Below are positions 8,159-15,218 of a stretch of DNA of 64,000 bases, piece after piece. Where the stretch lies: assembly GCF_031458255.1 (NCBI RefSeq), contig NZ_JAVDYC010000001.1, positions 5,341,001 to 5,405,000 of the forward strand, given 5' to 3'. Under the pieces are notes generated by a model. It was not told the origin of the DNA, did no database searches, and saw only the letters and a list, made by a program, of their open reading frames with translations. Made by a program: the position numbers and the translations under genes. The stretch's first letter is position 1. Every line of letters begins with the position of its first letter. This stretch comes from Catenuloplanes niger. Lineage in GTDB: Bacteria > Actinomycetota > Actinomycetes > Mycobacteriales > Micromonosporaceae.

Positions 8159-8578
8159 GTGCCGGAACTGGACTTTCTGATGCTGTGCGACCACGTCCGC
8201 GCGGAGGGGGCCATCGTCCACCTGGTCGCCGCCGGCATCGACCGGATCTACGTCGAGCAGCTGCCCGGGGTCGTGCCGATCGGGATCGCCGCCCGGGTGA
8301 CCTTCGCCGACGCGGCGGCGCCGGTGGGTGCCCTGCCCCGCGCCGACCTGGACTTCCAGGGGCCGGACGACCGCACGATCGTCAGCTTCCGCGGGGTGTC
8401 CTCGGTCCGCAGCGTCGGTGCCGACGCGTACCCGGATCTGCTGCGCGCCATCCTGGCCGCCAACATCGCGCTTCCCCTGCAGGACTTCGGCCGGCACCGA
8501 CTGAGATTCCTCGTCGGTGGTGTCCTGCTCAAGACCGTCCCGTTCGTGGTCGTCGATCAGCCTCCGGAAAGGGCGTGA
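8159..8578 (+). CDS. DUF6941-type protein of unknown function
   Basis: The 139-residue protein begins PELDFLMLCDHVRAEGAIVHLVAAGIDRIY, matching the conserved opening of DUF6941 proteins, which are small beta-rich proteins of unknown role. The rest alternates strands (IGIAARVTFADAA, ADLDFQGPDDRTIVSFRG) and ends in a hydrophobic strand KTVPFVVVD. GTG at 8159 is chosen because AAAGGG lies about six bases upstream and the conserved block starts there; an ATG at 8123 would add 12 residues. The next gene follows after 4 bases, suggesting one operon with the DUF4258/DUF2283 pair. Confidence 0.7.
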   Translation: MPELDFLMLCDHVRAEGAIVHLVAAGIDRIYVEQLPGVVPIGIAARVTFADAAAPVGALPRADLDFQGPDDRTIVSFRGVSSVRSVGADAYPDLLRAILAANIALPLQDFGRHRLRFLVGGVLLKTVPFVVVDQPPERA

Positions 8579-8582
8579 CGCC

Positions 8583-8804
8583 GTGCCAGTCGAATTCACC
8601 GCACACGCGCTACGGCGGATGTGGCAGCGCGACGTCCTGGTCGAGGACGTGGAGAAGGCGCTCCGGAACCCGATCGATCGTGCGCCCGGCAGGCTGGGCA
8701 CCGTCTGGATCCGGGGCTACGGGGGAATGGGGCAGGAACTCAGGGTGTGCGTCCGGGCGACGAACGAGGACTTCGTGATCACGGCCGCCTGGGTGAACCG
8801 GTGA
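8583..8804 (+). CDS. DUF4258-domain protein, putative toxin
   Basis: A 73-residue protein starting at GTG 8583 with FTAHALRRMWQRDVLVEDVEKAL, the characteristic His-x-x-x-R-M-x-x-R helix of DUF4258, followed by a three-strand sheet (VWIRGY, LRVCVRAT, FVITAAWV). DUF4258 proteins resemble RelE/BrnT-like mRNA interferases and are frequently paired with DUF2283 proteins, as here. The toxin role is inferred from this pairing. Its stop overlaps a GTG of the next frame and the next ATG is only 15 bases later. Confidence 0.75.
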   Translation: MPVEFTAHALRRMWQRDVLVEDVEKALRNPIDRAPGRLGTVWIRGYGGMGQELRVCVRATNEDFVITAAWVNR

Positions 8805-8818
8805 GGGGCGTGGGCGCG

Positions 8819-9124
8819 ATGGCGATCAGCACCGTGTACGACCAGGAAGCCGACGCGGTCTACGTGACCCTCGCGGGCGGCGCGTCGGTGCGCACCGTGG
8901 AGTTCGATCCGGGCACCCTCGTCGACGTGGACGCCGCGGGCAACCCGGTCGGCGTCGAGGTTCTCCACCCCCGTCGGGAGTGGCCGCTCGCGGCGATCGG
9001 CGAGCGGTTCGACCTCGACCCGCGCACCCTCCACGCGCTGGCCTCGGTCGCGGACGGCCTTCGTCGTCCCCTGCGCATCAGCCACAGCTTCTACGCACTC
9101 GACATGGCCCTCACCAGGCGCTGA
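8819..9124 (+). CDS. DUF2283-domain protein, putative antitoxin partner
   Basis: The 101-residue protein has the DUF2283 core: ISTVYDQEADAVYVTL, then RTVEFDPGTLVDVDAAGNPVGVEVL, a compact beta sheet. ATG at 8819 is selected because GAGGGG lies about eight bases before it; a GTG at 8801 overlapping the previous stop is an alternative. DUF2283 proteins are usually about 60-80 residues, so the last 40 residues (RTLHALASVADGLRRPLRISHSF) are an extension. In similar pairs DUF2283 is proposed to neutralise DUF4258; there is no direct evidence here. Confidence 0.75.
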   Translation: MAISTVYDQEADAVYVTLAGGASVRTVEFDPGTLVDVDAAGNPVGVEVLHPRREWPLAAIGERFDLDPRTLHALASVADGLRRPLRISHSFYALDMALTRR

Positions 9125-9149
9125 AACGGGGCGACGCCCGGTCGCGGTC

Positions 9150-10073
9150 CTAGAGCCGGTCGTCGAACTCGGCGATGTCGCCGCCGGACGCGGCCGCCTC
9201 GGCGATGCGGTCCCGGGCGCCCTCGTCGCCGTAGAGCGACCAGCGGAGGAACTCGGTCGTGGTGGCGGCCAGCAGCTCGAAGGCGTCGCCCCGGGACAGC
9301 GCGCCGACATGGTCGCCCTCCGGCAGCGTGAGCAGCGCCTTCGGCCAGGGGACCGCGTCGTAGGCGGACCTGCCCGACGAGTACGGCACGACCTGGTCCA
9401 GCTCGCCGTGCACGAACAGCATCGGCGTCTCCTTGCCGGAGAAGCCGGTCCCGACGCCGAGCGTGCTGCCGGCCAGCACGATGCCGGCGTCCAGGCGGGT
9501 GTCCCGGCCGCGGGTGAACTCGCCGATCGTGGTGATCCCACCGGCGGAGTGCCCGGCGGCACCGACCCGGTCGGTGAGCAGCCGGCCGGCGAAGCGGTCG
9601 CCGTCCTCCTCGTTCAGCGCCAGCACCGCGGTCAGCACGTGCGCCGCGTCGGCCGGCTGGTTGAGCACGTCCAGCGCGTTCTGCTGGCTGCCGGCCGTCG
9701 TGTTCGGGTAGGCCGGCGCGGCCACCACGAACCCGGCCGCCGCCCAGCTCGTCAGCAGCTCGCGATAGTCGGCCGGCTTGCCGCCCAGCCCATGACTGAA
9801 GATCACGACCGGGAACTCGCCGGTCTCCGACTCCGGGTACCACACCGTGGTCGGCAGCTCCCGCTCACCGCGCGCCAGCCGGAGCGTGCGCTGCCCCACC
9901 TCGAACGACTCCGCCGGTGCCACGCCGGGCGGTGGCGGCCCCGCGTCCGCCGGCGTCGGCTCGGCCACGGCCGGCCGCGCCGGACCCGCCCCGCCACCGA
10001 GGTCGACGGCACAACCCGCGGGCAGCAGCATCAGCGGTACGACGAGAGCAAGCACATCACGACGGCGGCGCAC
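9150..10073 (-). CDS. Secreted lipoprotein alpha/beta-hydrolase (esterase/PAF-acetylhydrolase/cutinase-like), copy 1
   Basis: GTG at 10073 begins RRRRDVLALVVPLML followed by the lipobox LPAGC, so Cys21 is the expected lipidated residue and the 307-residue enzyme is anchored outside the membrane. The fold carries TTVWYP near the first strand, the oxyanion region FSHGLGG, the nucleophile elbow GHSAGG, and a late EGDHVG with the catalytic histidine; Asp in HGELDQVVPY is the likely acid. Substrate is unknown; relatives include platelet-activating-factor acetylhydrolases and polyester hydrolases. It is a paralogue of the next gene, from which it is separated by copy 2 of the long repeat. Confidence 0.85.
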   Translation of the reverse strand: MRRRRDVLALVVPLMLLPAGCAVDLGGGAGPARPAVAEPTPADAGPPPPGVAPAESFEVGQRTLRLARGERELPTTVWYPESETGEFPVVIFSHGLGGKPADYRELLTSWAAAGFVVAAPAYPNTTAGSQQNALDVLNQPADAAHVLTAVLALNEEDGDRFAGRLLTDRVGAAGHSAGGITTIGEFTRGRDTRLDAGIVLAGSTLGVGTGFSGKETPMLFVHGELDQVVPYSSGRSAYDAVPWPKALLTLPEGDHVGALSRGDAFELLAATTTEFLRWSLYGDEGARDRIAEAAASGGDIAEFDDRL

Positions 10074-10140
10074 CCGCCCGATTGTGCCCGCGCGACCCCC
10101 TGATCGACCACCGTGCCCCCGCCCGGGAAGTCCGCCGCTC

Positions 10141-10318
10141 GGCCCGAGGCGACCGGCGCGGCGGTCGCGCGGGTCTCGGTGCCCACCGGGAAACCGGCTC
10201 CGACGCGGCGGCCGGAGCGGAGCGCCGGCGGAGCCGGAGGCCACCGCGCGGTTGGCCCGCGGGAGCATGCGGGCCGCACCACGCCGGAAGCGGGAAGATC
10301 AAAGATTTTGGTCTCGTC
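10141..10318 (-). repeat. Long interspersed repeat, copy 2 (inverted relative to 6515-6691)
   Basis: Reverse complement of copy 1, almost identical over 178 bases. It occupies most of the space between the two paralogous hydrolase genes, downstream of the second one, as copy 1 lies downstream of the anti-sigma-like gene. Confidence 0.92.
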
Positions 10319-10344
10319 TCCCGGCTCGGAAGCGGGTCTGGTTG

Positions 10345-11271
10345 TCAGATCTTGCCGGTGATGGTGGAGACGCCGGCCAGGGTGGCGTCGACGGGGAGGC
10401 GGGCGCGGGCGCCGCGGTCGCCGTAGAGCGTCCAGCGGAGGAAGTCGGTCATCGTGTTGTTGGCCTCCGCGAAGCCGCGGTTGCCGGGGGTCAGGTACTC
10501 GCCGTGGCCCTGGCCGGCGAGCGTGACGAACGCCTTGGGCCACGGCACGCGGTCGTAGGCGGCGCGCGCGACGTAAGGGGCGACGACCGGGTCGGCGCCG
10601 CCGTGCACGAAGAGCATGGCGGCCTCCGGGCCGGCGAACGTGCCGGGGAGCCCGCCGCCGGCGATCACGATGCCGGCCCGCAGGCGCGGGTCGTGGCCCT
10701 CGATGAACAGGCCCGCGGTGGTGAATCCGCCGGCGGAGTGGCCCGCGGCCGCGACGTGGCCGACGTCGAGGCGGCCCTTGAACATGTCGCCGCGCAGCGC
10801 GTTGCGCGCGACCAGGTCCTGGAGCACGAGTTCCGCGTCGCCGGGCTGGTTGCGGACGTCCCAGCGCTGGAAGTTCGTGGTGCGCGCGTGGGTGAACGGG
10901 TACGCCGGGGCGGCGACCACGAACCCGGCGGCGGCCCAGCGGGTGAGCAGCGCGGTGAAGTGCTGCGGCGAGCCCTTGAGGCCGTGGCTGAACAGCACGA
11001 TCGGGAAGCGGCCGGCGGCCGGGCGGGCGTCCTTGCGGATGCGCTGCTCACCCTTGCGGCCGTCGGCCGGGTACCAGACCGTGGTGGGCAGCGGGCGGTC
11101 CGGGCCGCGTGTCAGGTCGAGCGTGCGGACACCGACCGGGTACGGTGTGACGGGCGCCACGCCCGCGGCCCGGCTCAGCGCCTCCGGCGCGGCGGCCTGC
11201 GCGGCCTGGCAGGCGGAGAGCGCGATCAGCAGGGCGGCGGCGAGCAGCACACGCGCGCTCCGCATCGTCAT
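10345..11271 (-). CDS. Secreted lipoprotein alpha/beta-hydrolase, copy 2
   Basis: A 308-residue paralogue of the preceding enzyme, sharing TTVWYP, FSHGLKG, RWAAAGFVVAAPAYP, the GHSAGG elbow, LFVHGGADPVV and a late histidine in GQGHGEYL. The signal peptide SARVLLAAALLIALSAC ends in a lipobox-like LSAC, so it is also probably membrane-anchored. ATG at 11271 is used; ATG at 11301 with a weak AGGG before it would add ten residues. The pair presumably arose by tandem duplication and has diverged substantially. No regulator is adjacent. Confidence 0.84.
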   Translation of the reverse strand: MTMRSARVLLAAALLIALSACQAAQAAAPEALSRAAGVAPVTPYPVGVRTLDLTRGPDRPLPTTVWYPADGRKGEQRIRKDARPAAGRFPIVLFSHGLKGSPQHFTALLTRWAAAGFVVAAPAYPFTHARTTNFQRWDVRNQPGDAELVLQDLVARNALRGDMFKGRLDVGHVAAAGHSAGGFTTAGLFIEGHDPRLRAGIVIAGGGLPGTFAGPEAAMLFVHGGADPVVAPYVARAAYDRVPWPKAFVTLAGQGHGEYLTPGNRGFAEANNTMTDFLRWTLYGDRGARARLPVDATLAGVSTITGKI

Positions 11272-11494
11272 GTCTGGAACGGTAGGGGCGCCGCCGGTCA
11301 TCGACCCTGGCCGAACGGTTGGTTCTGTTAAGGCCGCGCAGATACATTACCTTCGGTTTCTAGACCATCACTCTGCGTGTCAGACTTTGACGTACCTCGA
11401 TGGAAATGTGCCCCATGGGGTGCTTTTTCGGGCCACGTGTCGGCTAGGCGTACGGCTATGCGTGAATGTCGTAGCGCTTCGCTATCGTCGGGGC

Positions 11495-11677
11495 ATGGCA
11501 GATGAGTACGAGGACCCGAGCGGCAGCACCATGGCGTTCCGGGCCTACATGAACCGTCAGGAGCAGGAGCAGCAGGCCGCGGCGGCTCCCGCCAAGTCGA
11601 GCAACCTCCCGCTGATCATCGGCGGGGTGGTGGCGGCGGTCGCCGTCGTGGCGGTCGTGCTCTTCTTCGTTCTGTAG
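11495..11677 (+). CDS. Small tail-anchored membrane protein
   Basis: A 60-residue protein starting MADEYEDPSGSTMAFRAYMN, with a hydrophilic Gln/Glu/Ala-rich first half (RQEQEQQAAAAPAKSS) and one C-terminal membrane helix, LPLIIGGVVAAVAVVAVVLFFVL, ending at the stop. Composition and codon use match real genes and the frame is short but clean. It is convergent with ackA, with only 7 bp between stops. Function unknown. About 220 bp upstream is comparatively AT-rich and contains no other feature I could identify. Confidence 0.7.
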   Translation: MADEYEDPSGSTMAFRAYMNRQEQEQQAAAAPAKSSNLPLIIGGVVAAVAVVAVVLFFVL

Positions 11678-11684
11678 TTCCCGG

Positions 11685-12782
11685 TCAGCCGCCGAGAACG
11701 GCGCGGGCCTGCGTGGCGATCTCGAGTTCCTCGTCGGTCGGCACCACGCACACCACCACCCGCGACCCCTCGGTGGAGACGATCCGTTCGCCGCGCTCCG
11801 GCGCGGCGTTCCGGTCCGCGTCCACCTCGATGCCGAGCCCGGTCAGCCCGGCCAGCGCGGCCGCGCGCACCGTCGGCGAGTTCTCGCCGACGCCCGCGGT
11901 GAACGTGATCGCGTCCACCCGGCCCAGCACCGCGTAGTACGCGCCCACCAGCTCCTTGATCCGTCGCGTGTAGACGTCGAACGCGAGCGTGGCCGCCTCG
12001 TCGCCGCTCGCCCGGCGCGACTCGACCTCCCGCATGTCGCTGACGCCGGCCAGGCCGCGCATGCCGCTCCGCTTGTTCAGCAGCTCGTCGATCTCGTCCA
12101 GCGACATGCCGCCGACCCGGTGCAGGTGGAAGATGATCGCCGGGTCCAGGCTGCCGCTGCGCGTGCCCATCACCAGGCCCTCCAGCGGGGACAGGCCCAT
12201 CGAGGTGGCGACGCTGCGGCCGCCCTCGACCGCGGCCGCGCTGGCGCCGTTGCCGAGGTGCAGCGTGATCACGTTGGTCTGCCCGGCGTCCCGGCCGAGC
12301 AGCGCGGCGGTGCGGCGTGCGACGTAGGCGTGCGAGGTGCCGTGGAAGCCGTACCGGCGGACCCGGTTCTTCCGCGCGGTCTCCGCGTCGATCGCGTAGG
12401 TGGCGGCCTCCGGCGGCAGCGTGCTGTGGAACGCGGTGTCGAAGACCGCGACCTGCGGCACGTCCGGCAGCAGTTTGCGCGCGGTCTCGATGCCGGCCAG
12501 GTTCGCCGGGTTGTGCAGCGGCGCCAGCGGGATCAACCGCTCGATCGTGCGCACCACGTCGTCGTCGATCAGCGTGGGTTCGGTGAAGTCCGGGCCGCCG
12601 TGCACGACGCGGTGCCCGACCGCGTCGAGGTTCCGCAGGTCGAGCTCCCGCAGGACGTCCCGCAGCGCGGCCTGGTGATCGTCGACCTCCTCCACCAGCC
12701 CCTTGGTGACCGTGTCCGTGCCGTCGAAGAGGCGGTACTTCAGCGAGGAGGATCCGGTGTTGAGCACCAGTACGCGGGTCAC
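11685..12782 (-). CDS. ackA: Acetate kinase
   Basis: Transfers phosphate between acetyl phosphate and ADP, making acetate and ATP, or runs in reverse for acetate uptake. The 365-residue ASKHA-fold enzyme has VLVLNTGSSSLKYRLFDG at the N-terminus, GHRVVHGG with the catalytic arginine, FDTAFHSTLP with the conserved Asp, HLGNGAS for phosphate binding and GVGENS near the C-terminus. GTG at 12782 overlaps the pta stop (GTGA), so the two are translationally coupled in the standard pta-ackA order. It is slightly shorter than the E. coli enzyme (400). Confidence 0.96.
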   Translation of the reverse strand: MTRVLVLNTGSSSLKYRLFDGTDTVTKGLVEEVDDHQAALRDVLRELDLRNLDAVGHRVVHGGPDFTEPTLIDDDVVRTIERLIPLAPLHNPANLAGIETARKLLPDVPQVAVFDTAFHSTLPPEAATYAIDAETARKNRVRRYGFHGTSHAYVARRTAALLGRDAGQTNVITLHLGNGASAAAVEGGRSVATSMGLSPLEGLVMGTRSGSLDPAIIFHLHRVGGMSLDEIDELLNKRSGMRGLAGVSDMREVESRRASGDEAATLAFDVYTRRIKELVGAYYAVLGRVDAITFTAGVGENSPTVRAAALAGLTGLGIEVDADRNAAPERGERIVSTEGSRVVVCVVPTDEELEIATQARAVLGG

Positions 12783-14857
12783 TTCGACTCTCCGGCGGCC
12801 TGGATCGCGGTGATCGCGACCGTGTTGACGATGTCCTTGACGGTGGCGCCCCGGGAGAGGTCGTTCACCGGGCGGCGCAGCGCCTGCATGACCGGGCCGA
12901 CCGCGACCGCGTTCGCCGAGCGCTGGACCGCCTTGTACGTGTTGTTGCCGGTGTTCAGGTCCGGGAAGACGAACACCGTGGCCCGGCCCGCGACCGCGCT
13001 GTCCGGCAGCTTCGTGGCGGCCACGCCCGGGTCGATCGCGGCGTCGTACTGGATCGGGCCCTCCACCGGCAGGTCCGGGCGGCGCTCGCGGACGATCCGG
13101 GTGGCGGCCGCGACCTTCTCCACGTCCGCGCCCGCGCCGGACGTGCCGGTCGAGTAGGAGAGCATCGCCACCCGCGGCTCGATGCCGAACCGCGCCGCGG
13201 TCTCCGCGGAGGAGAGCGCGATGTCGGCGAGCTGCTCCGCGTTCGGGTCCGGGTTGACCGCGCAGTCGCCGTAGACCAGCACCCGGTCGGCGAGCAGCAT
13301 GAAGAACACGCTGGACGCCACGGAGACGCCCGGCACGGTCTTGATGATCTCGAACGCCGGGCGGATCGTGGCCGCGGTGGTGTGCGTGGCACCGGAGACC
13401 ATGCCGTCCGCACGGCCGGTGTGCACCATCATCGTGCCGAAGTAGCTGACGTCCCGGACCACGTCCCGGGCCAGCTCCAACGTCATCGCGCGGTGCTTGC
13501 GGATCTCCGCGTACGTCTCGGCGAACTCCTCGGCCCACTCGCTGGCGGCCGGGTCGACCAGCTCGGCGCCGCCGATCTCCAGGCCCAGCTCGCGCGCCTT
13601 GCGGGTGATCTCGTCCGGGTCGCCGAGCAGCGTCAGGTCGGCCACGCCGCGGCGCAGCAGGATCTCCGTCGCGCGCAGGATGCGCTCCTCGGTGCCCTCC
13701 GGGAGCACCAGCCTTCTCCGGTCGGCGCGGGCGCGGTCGATCAGGTCGTACTCGAACATCATCGGGGTGACCCGGGCGCTGCGCGTGACGTCCAGCCGGC
13801 GGACCAGCTCGTCCGTGTCCACAGCGGACTCGAACGCGCCGATCGCGGTCTGGACCTTGCGCGGGTTGCGGCCGTTCAGGCCCGCCTCGATCCGGCTGGC
13901 GGCCGCGATCGTGTGGTAGCTGTCGGTCTTCACGGACAGCACGGCCAGGCCGCTGTGCAGGTTCTCGATCAGCCGCGCGACCCGGGCGTCCGGGCGCTCG
14001 CCGAGCGTCAGCACCAGGCCGGCCACCGAGACCTCGCCGGCCGCGTGCGCCGCGGCCGCGGCCACCAGCAGGTCGGCCCGGTCCCCAGGAGTGATCATCA
14101 GGCAGCCGTCGGTCAAATGATCAAGCAGCACCGGTACGTGGGCCGCGCCGACCACCAGATCGAGCACGTCCCGGTCGAGCGCCCTCGCGTCGCCGCTGAG
14201 CACCTCCGCGCCGAGCGCCTCGGCCAGCTCCGCCACGGTCGGCGCGGAGATCGTCGGCACCTCGGGGATCACGTACGTGGGGACGGTCTGGTCCGCCGGC
14301 GCGGGCGTGCCCGGCGGCACCCGGTTCGCGATCACCGCGAGCACGGTGGCGCCCAGGTCCTGCACGCTGTGGTACGCGCCGCGCGCGGCGGAGGCGACCT
14401 CGTCCGCGTCCGCGTCCCGGCCGTCGACGACCGGGATCACCACGCTGCCGAACTCGGTCGCGAGCCGCACGTTGAACGCGAACTCGCGGGGCAGGCCCGG
14501 GCCCGGCTCGCCGTTGTCGTCGAAGTCGCTGCCGATCACCACGACCGCGTCGAAGTGCCGCTCCAGCGCGCGGTAGCGGTCGACCACGCGCGAGATCAGC
14601 TCCTCGCGGTGGCCGGCCGCCACCATCGCCGAGGCCTCCGCGAACGTGGTGCCGAACAGCTCCTCGTACGGCCGGTCTATCCGGTACCGCTCACGCAGCA
14701 GCGCGAGCATCGGGTCGGCCTCACCCCGGGTCGCCACCAGCGGCCGGAACACGCCGACCCGCGGCGTCTGCCGGGAGAGGAGCTCGGCCAGGCCGAGCGC
14801 GATCGTTGACTTTCCGCCGCCGGGTCCGAGCCCGGCAATGTAGACGCTTCGCCCCAC
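12779..14857 (-). CDS. pta: Phosphate acetyltransferase, long multidomain form
   Basis: Interconverts acetyl-CoA and acetyl phosphate. The 692-residue protein has an N-terminal P-loop domain of the BioD-like type (YIAGLGPGGGKSTIALGL), a middle DRTGG domain (about residues 205-320) and a C-terminal transacetylase domain with LVLPEGTEERIL, TTAATIRPAFEIIKT and SYSTGTSGAG. The N-terminal regions are regulatory in long Pta enzymes. GTG at 14857 is chosen by similarity to Streptomyces Pta starts; a TTG at 14866 is three codons upstream. It is co-transcribed with ackA, and no terminator is visible between them. Confidence 0.95.
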   Translation of the reverse strand: MGRSVYIAGLGPGGGKSTIALGLAELLSRQTPRVGVFRPLVATRGEADPMLALLRERYRIDRPYEELFGTTFAEASAMVAAGHREELISRVVDRYRALERHFDAVVVIGSDFDDNGEPGPGLPREFAFNVRLATEFGSVVIPVVDGRDADADEVASAARGAYHSVQDLGATVLAVIANRVPPGTPAPADQTVPTYVIPEVPTISAPTVAELAEALGAEVLSGDARALDRDVLDLVVGAAHVPVLLDHLTDGCLMITPGDRADLLVAAAAAHAAGEVSVAGLVLTLGERPDARVARLIENLHSGLAVLSVKTDSYHTIAAASRIEAGLNGRNPRKVQTAIGAFESAVDTDELVRRLDVTRSARVTPMMFEYDLIDRARADRRRLVLPEGTEERILRATEILLRRGVADLTLLGDPDEITRKARELGLEIGGAELVDPAASEWAEEFAETYAEIRKHRAMTLELARDVVRDVSYFGTMMVHTGRADGMVSGATHTTAATIRPAFEIIKTVPGVSVASSVFFMLLADRVLVYGDCAVNPDPNAEQLADIALSSAETAARFGIEPRVAMLSYSTGTSGAGADVEKVAAATRIVRERRPDLPVEGPIQYDAAIDPGVAATKLPDSAVAGRATVFVFPDLNTGNNTYKAVQRSANAVAVGPVMQALRRPVNDLSRGATVKDIVNTVAITAIQAAGESK

Positions 14858-14946
14858 GAGGCTCAACCTACCCGTGGTGACCGGGGGAACACCCAGGTCT
14901 TTGTACCTTGATCAACGTCACGCGGGACGTTGATCACCTCGGCGGA

Positions 14947-15126
14947 TCATTCGTCGTCCGGATCATCCAGCCGGGCGAGCCAGGTGGCGAGGCGCTCGAT
15001 CGGGGTCTCGAACTCCGGGTTGAGGTCGACGAAGTCGCGCAGCCGCTCGGCGACCCACTCGATCGTGACCTGCTCCTCGCCGCGGCGCTCGGTCAGCTCC
15101 TCGATGCCGCGATCGGTGAAGTACAT
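14947..15126 (-). CDS. DUF6104-type small acidic protein
   Basis: A 59-residue protein beginning MYFTDRGIEELTERRGEEQV, with EWVAERLRDFVDLNPEFETP and the terminal WLARLDDPDDE, a sequence very conserved among actinobacteria and annotated as DUF6104. GAGGAG about nine bases before ATG at 15126 supports the start; an upstream in-frame ATG at 15195 would lie inside the kgd terminator. It commonly occurs next to kgd, as here, but no function has been assigned to the family to my knowledge. Confidence 0.85.
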   Translation of the reverse strand: MYFTDRGIEELTERRGEEQVTIEWVAERLRDFVDLNPEFETPIERLATWLARLDDPDDE

Positions 15127-15150
15127 GCTGTTTCTGCTCCTCAGACGGGT

Positions 15151-15186
15151 GCTCCCCGCCACCCGAGGTTCCGGGTGGCGGGGAGC
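15151..15186 (-). terminator. Hairpin terminator of kgd
   Basis: GCTCCCCGCCACCCG and CGGGTGGCGGGGAGC form a perfect 15-bp stem with a 6-base loop, 33 bases after the kgd stop and just before the DUF6104 start on the same strand. Confidence 0.88.
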
Positions 15187-15218
15187 GGTGCTCATGCGGT
15201 CCTACGGTTCCTACGGTC

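Noticed and set aside
11685-13538. A single 617-codon frame spanning ackA and part of pta antisense-like phase
   Set aside because: Only the part from 12782 on the minus strand matches acetate kinase; the rest is pta read in another phase, and the true start is the coupled GTG.
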